Source of the DNA: an uncultured Flavobacteriaceae bacterium
Lineage (GTDB): Bacteria; Bacteroidota; Bacteroidia; Flavobacteriales; Flavobacteriaceae
Reading direction: 5' to 3'
NCBI GenBank assembly: GCA_938011315.1
Contig: CALLUG010000008.1
Location: forward strand, 1-64,000
DNA: 64,000 nucleotides
Shown: positions 62,200 to 64,000 of the stretch, one piece after another
Layout: the number at the start of each line of letters is the position of its first letter
How positions within the stretch are numbered: position 1 is the first letter of the stretch
Notes under the pieces: generated by a model
What the model was told of the DNA's origin: nothing
Seen by the model: only the letters and a program-made list of their open reading frames with translations
The model's database searches: none
Position numbers and translations under genes: made by a program

Positions 62200-62829
62200 T
62201 TATTCATAAAAATTAACAGCACCTGTATGTATGTCATACATTCCGCCAATAATATTTATCTCACCGTTGTTTTTCATCTCTGCAAGGACTTCGCTTTCGC
62301 TCATAATTTTATCGATTGATAGCTCGACGTTTTTCTTTGCAACAGCATTAACAAAATCTATATTTTTAGAGTTTCTTAGAGTTTTATCTTCCGGACTAGT
62401 AACCGCTGTTACGGCAGGTTTTATTTTCCCTAACATTGCGGTAAGATTTCCTAATTTCGCATCATCGCAGGCGCCTTTAACAGCACCACAGGCGGTATGG
62501 CCTAAGACTACAATAATTTTGGTTCCTGCAAGTTTTGAAGCAAACTCCATGCTACCTAAAATATCTTGGTTTATAAAATTGCCTGCAATACGGATACTAA
62601 ATACGTCTCCAATACCTTGATCAAAAATTAACTCCGCAGAAACTCTAGAGTCGATGCAATGCAAAACTGTAGCAAAAGGGTACTGCCCGCTACTCGTATC
62701 TTTTACTTGCTCTAGCAAATCTCTATTTGCTGCTTTGTTATCTTGAAATCTTCGGTTGCCTTCTTTTAAAAGTTGAAGTGCGCTTTGTGGTGTAATTTGT
62801 GCTTGTGTTGCTTTTGTATGTGCTTTCAT
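62200..62829 (-). CDS. Beta-class carbonic anhydrase
   Basis: A 209-residue zinc enzyme interconverting CO2 and bicarbonate. The zinc ligands are visible: Cys and Asp-Arg pair in LHCIDSRVSAELIFDQGIGD, then His and Cys in VVLGHTACGAVKGACDDAKL. There is no signal peptide, so it is cytoplasmic. It is flanked by two SulP transporter genes, upstream (39-bp gap) and downstream via a DUF2490 gene, so bicarbonate taken up would be converted to CO2, or vice versa, for carboxylases. Confidence 0.92.
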   Translation of the reverse strand: MKAHTKATQAQITPQSALQLLKEGNRRFQDNKAANRDLLEQVKDTSSGQYPFATVLHCIDSRVSAELIFDQGIGDVFSIRIAGNFINQDILGSMEFASKLAGTKIIVVLGHTACGAVKGACDDAKLGNLTAMLGKIKPAVTAVTSPEDKTLRNSKNIDFVNAVAKKNVELSIDKIMSESEVLAEMKNNGEINIIGGMYDIHTGAVNFYE

Positions 62830-62868
62830 AATGTTTATTTTGTTTGTTAATATATTGCAATTACTGTA

Positions 62869-64000
62869 CTAATTTGTTTTTGGAGTAAGGTTAAAAAACT
62901 CAATATAACTTGGTGGATTTTCTATAATACCACGTTCGGAAATTAATTTTATATCAATACTACGCTCTTTGGCTTTAAAAGCAAAGTCTTCTAGAATTTC
63001 GATAATATCAAAATCTAAAAATCTAGTTTTTCTTACATCCAACTCCAAGTAGGTTCCTTTTGGTAAGTTGTCTAATTGTTTGAGTATAGCCCCTTTATTA
63101 AAAAAAGTAACTTCTTCTGCTAAAGTCATTTTTAGTTTGTGGGTTTCGTTGCTCTTGTCTTCAATATGTAAAAAGTGAGAGTTTTGATAGCTTTTTATTA
63201 ATATAATCACGACCCCTACTGCAAGTCCTAAGCTAATACCTATCAATAAATCTGTAAGTACAATTCCGGCTACAGTTACTACAAATGGAATAAATTGTTT
63301 CCAGCCTAGTTGGTACATTTTTTTAAACAAGCCTGGTTTGGCTAGTTTATAGCCTACAACGAGTAAGATAGCAGCCAAAACAGATAGCGGAATCATATTG
63401 AGTAGTGTAGGGATTAAAATAATAGAAATGAGTAGTAAAAATCCATGAATTATAGCAGACATTTTACTTCTTCCTCCAGATTGAATATTAGCCGAACTCC
63501 TAACAATAACTTGCGTTATGGGTAAGCCTCCAATTAACCCCGATAGGATATTACCTGTTCCTTGCGCAAGTAGCTCTCTATTGGTTGGTGTTACATTTTT
63601 GTGAGGGTCTAGCTTATCTGTTGCCTCTACACACAGTAAGGTTTCTAAGCTTGCTACCAAAGCAATGGTAAACGCAATAATCCAAATATCTGGATTAGTA
63701 ATTGCCGAGAAATTTGGCAAACTAAATTGATTAAAAAACGATGCAGCGCTATCGGGTACGGGAACACTTACTAAATGAGATTTGCTTATCGATAAAACAT
63801 CGTGAGATTTTGTGATTACATAAAACACAATACCAATAACAACAGCAACCAAAGGCCCTTGTACTAGCTTAAAAATACGTCCTTTTTTGGACAGTACTTT
63901 ATCCCATAACAATAAGATTGCTAAACCAACGACACCTATTAGCATAGAGCCAGGTTTAATATAATTAATGGTATTTATTAACTCCGAAAATGTATTTTCG
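62869..64000 (-). CDS. SulP-family anion transporter, cut by the window end
   Basis: The frame is open to the last base, so this is the C-terminal 377 or so residues of a longer SulP permease. Family motifs are visible: LLCVEATDKLDPHKNVTPTN with RELLAQGTGNILSGLIGGLP ITQVIVRSSANIQSGGRSKM. A short STAS-like C-terminus follows (GTYLELDVRKTRFLDFDIIE). The N-terminal helices lie beyond the window. Its position upstream of a carbonic anhydrase gene suggests bicarbonate transport of the BicA type. Confidence 0.85.
   Translation of the reverse strand, partial: ENTFSELINTINYIKPGSMLIGVVGLAILLLWDKVLSKKGRIFKLVQGPLVAVVIGIVFYVITKSHDVLSISKSHLVSVPVPDSAASFFNQFSLPNFSAITNPDIWIIAFTIALVASLETLLCVEATDKLDPHKNVTPTNRELLAQGTGNILSGLIGGLPITQVIVRSSANIQSGGRSKMSAIIHGFLLLISIILIPTLLNMIPLSVLAAILLVVGYKLAKPGLFKKMYQLGWKQFIPFVVTVAGIVLTDLLIGISLGLAVGVVIILIKSYQNSHFLHIEDKSNETHKLKMTLAEEVTFFNKGAILKQLDNLPKGTYLELDVRKTRFLDFDIIEILEDFAFKAKERSIDIKLISERGIIENPPSYIEFFNLTPKTN

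Noticed and set aside
1-64000. A CRISPR array
   Set aside because: No short direct repeats with regular unique spacers were seen. The dispersed repeats are intergenic and not regularly spaced.

Overview
The window is a piece of an AT-rich Bacteroidota chromosome, most likely from the family Flavobacteriaceae. Evidence for this: Bacteroidetes-type promoters (TTG, 19-20 nt, TAnnTTTG) in front of several genes; absence of clear Shine-Dalgarno sites; and lineage-typical proteins such as the HU/SPOR fusion, the DUF6341/DUF6427/DUF4254 cluster, a FucP-type sugar transporter, a SIMPL protein and a TonB-plug protein without a barrel. Most of the window is ordinary housekeeping. No rRNA, CRISPR array, prophage or replication origin was seen.

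Layout. 1-2.0 kb: a complete IS3-family element beside a decayed IS110-family transposase. 2.0-6.3 kb: the accessory part. A three-gene operon (membrane protein, GHKL-type ATPase, STAS-like protein) and a lone antitoxin-like gene lie between imperfectly palindromic elements of about 130 bp that look like integron attC sites; beyond them are a CoA-transferase pair (scoA, scoB), a decayed gene and another such element. 6.3-18.5 kb: ybjQ-type gene, aspS, tadA, FKBP isomerase, SIMPL protein, ftsX, ABC ATPase, prolyl oligopeptidase, TonB-plug protein. 18.7-32 kb: tRNA-Arg(ACG), a pseudo-esterase, radA, ileS, a DksA-like protein, lspA, rsmI, a uracil-DNA glycosylase, an isochorismatase-type hydrolase, a TatD nuclease, an asparaginase and tRNA-Ser(GGA). 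32-35 kb: an ExbB/ExbD energy-transduction operon. 35-42.5 kb: NifU-like and Mrp Fe-S carriers, a trmB operon, a sugar transporter, dprA and the HU/SPOR protein. 42.5-47.6 kb: thioesterase, purD, DUF6341, DUF6427, DUF4254 and a heptosyltransferase-like protein. 47.7-53 kb: a suf Fe-S operon with two foreign-looking exported-protein genes between sufB and sufC. 53-56 kb: DUF58 protein, thioredoxin, sucC. 56.6-59.5 kb: a BlaI/BlaR1-type regulator pair with a readable operator. 59.5-64 kb: a SulP - carbonic anhydrase - DUF2490 - SulP cluster, probably for inorganic carbon uptake; the first SulP gene runs off the window end.

A second repeat family, a MITE-like element of about 150-170 bp with TACCAATT/AATTGGTA ends, is scattered through intergenic spaces between 6 and 35 kb in full and internally deleted copies. 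I found none in the last 29 kb.

Most interesting: the 2.0-4.4 kb block. Two direct ~130-bp palindromic elements with matching internal boxes flank the GHKL/STAS operon, and the outer 9-bp boxes at the two ends of that operon are perfectly complementary. That is the arrangement expected of an integron gene cassette, here in a phylum where such arrays are little described and without an integrase in view.
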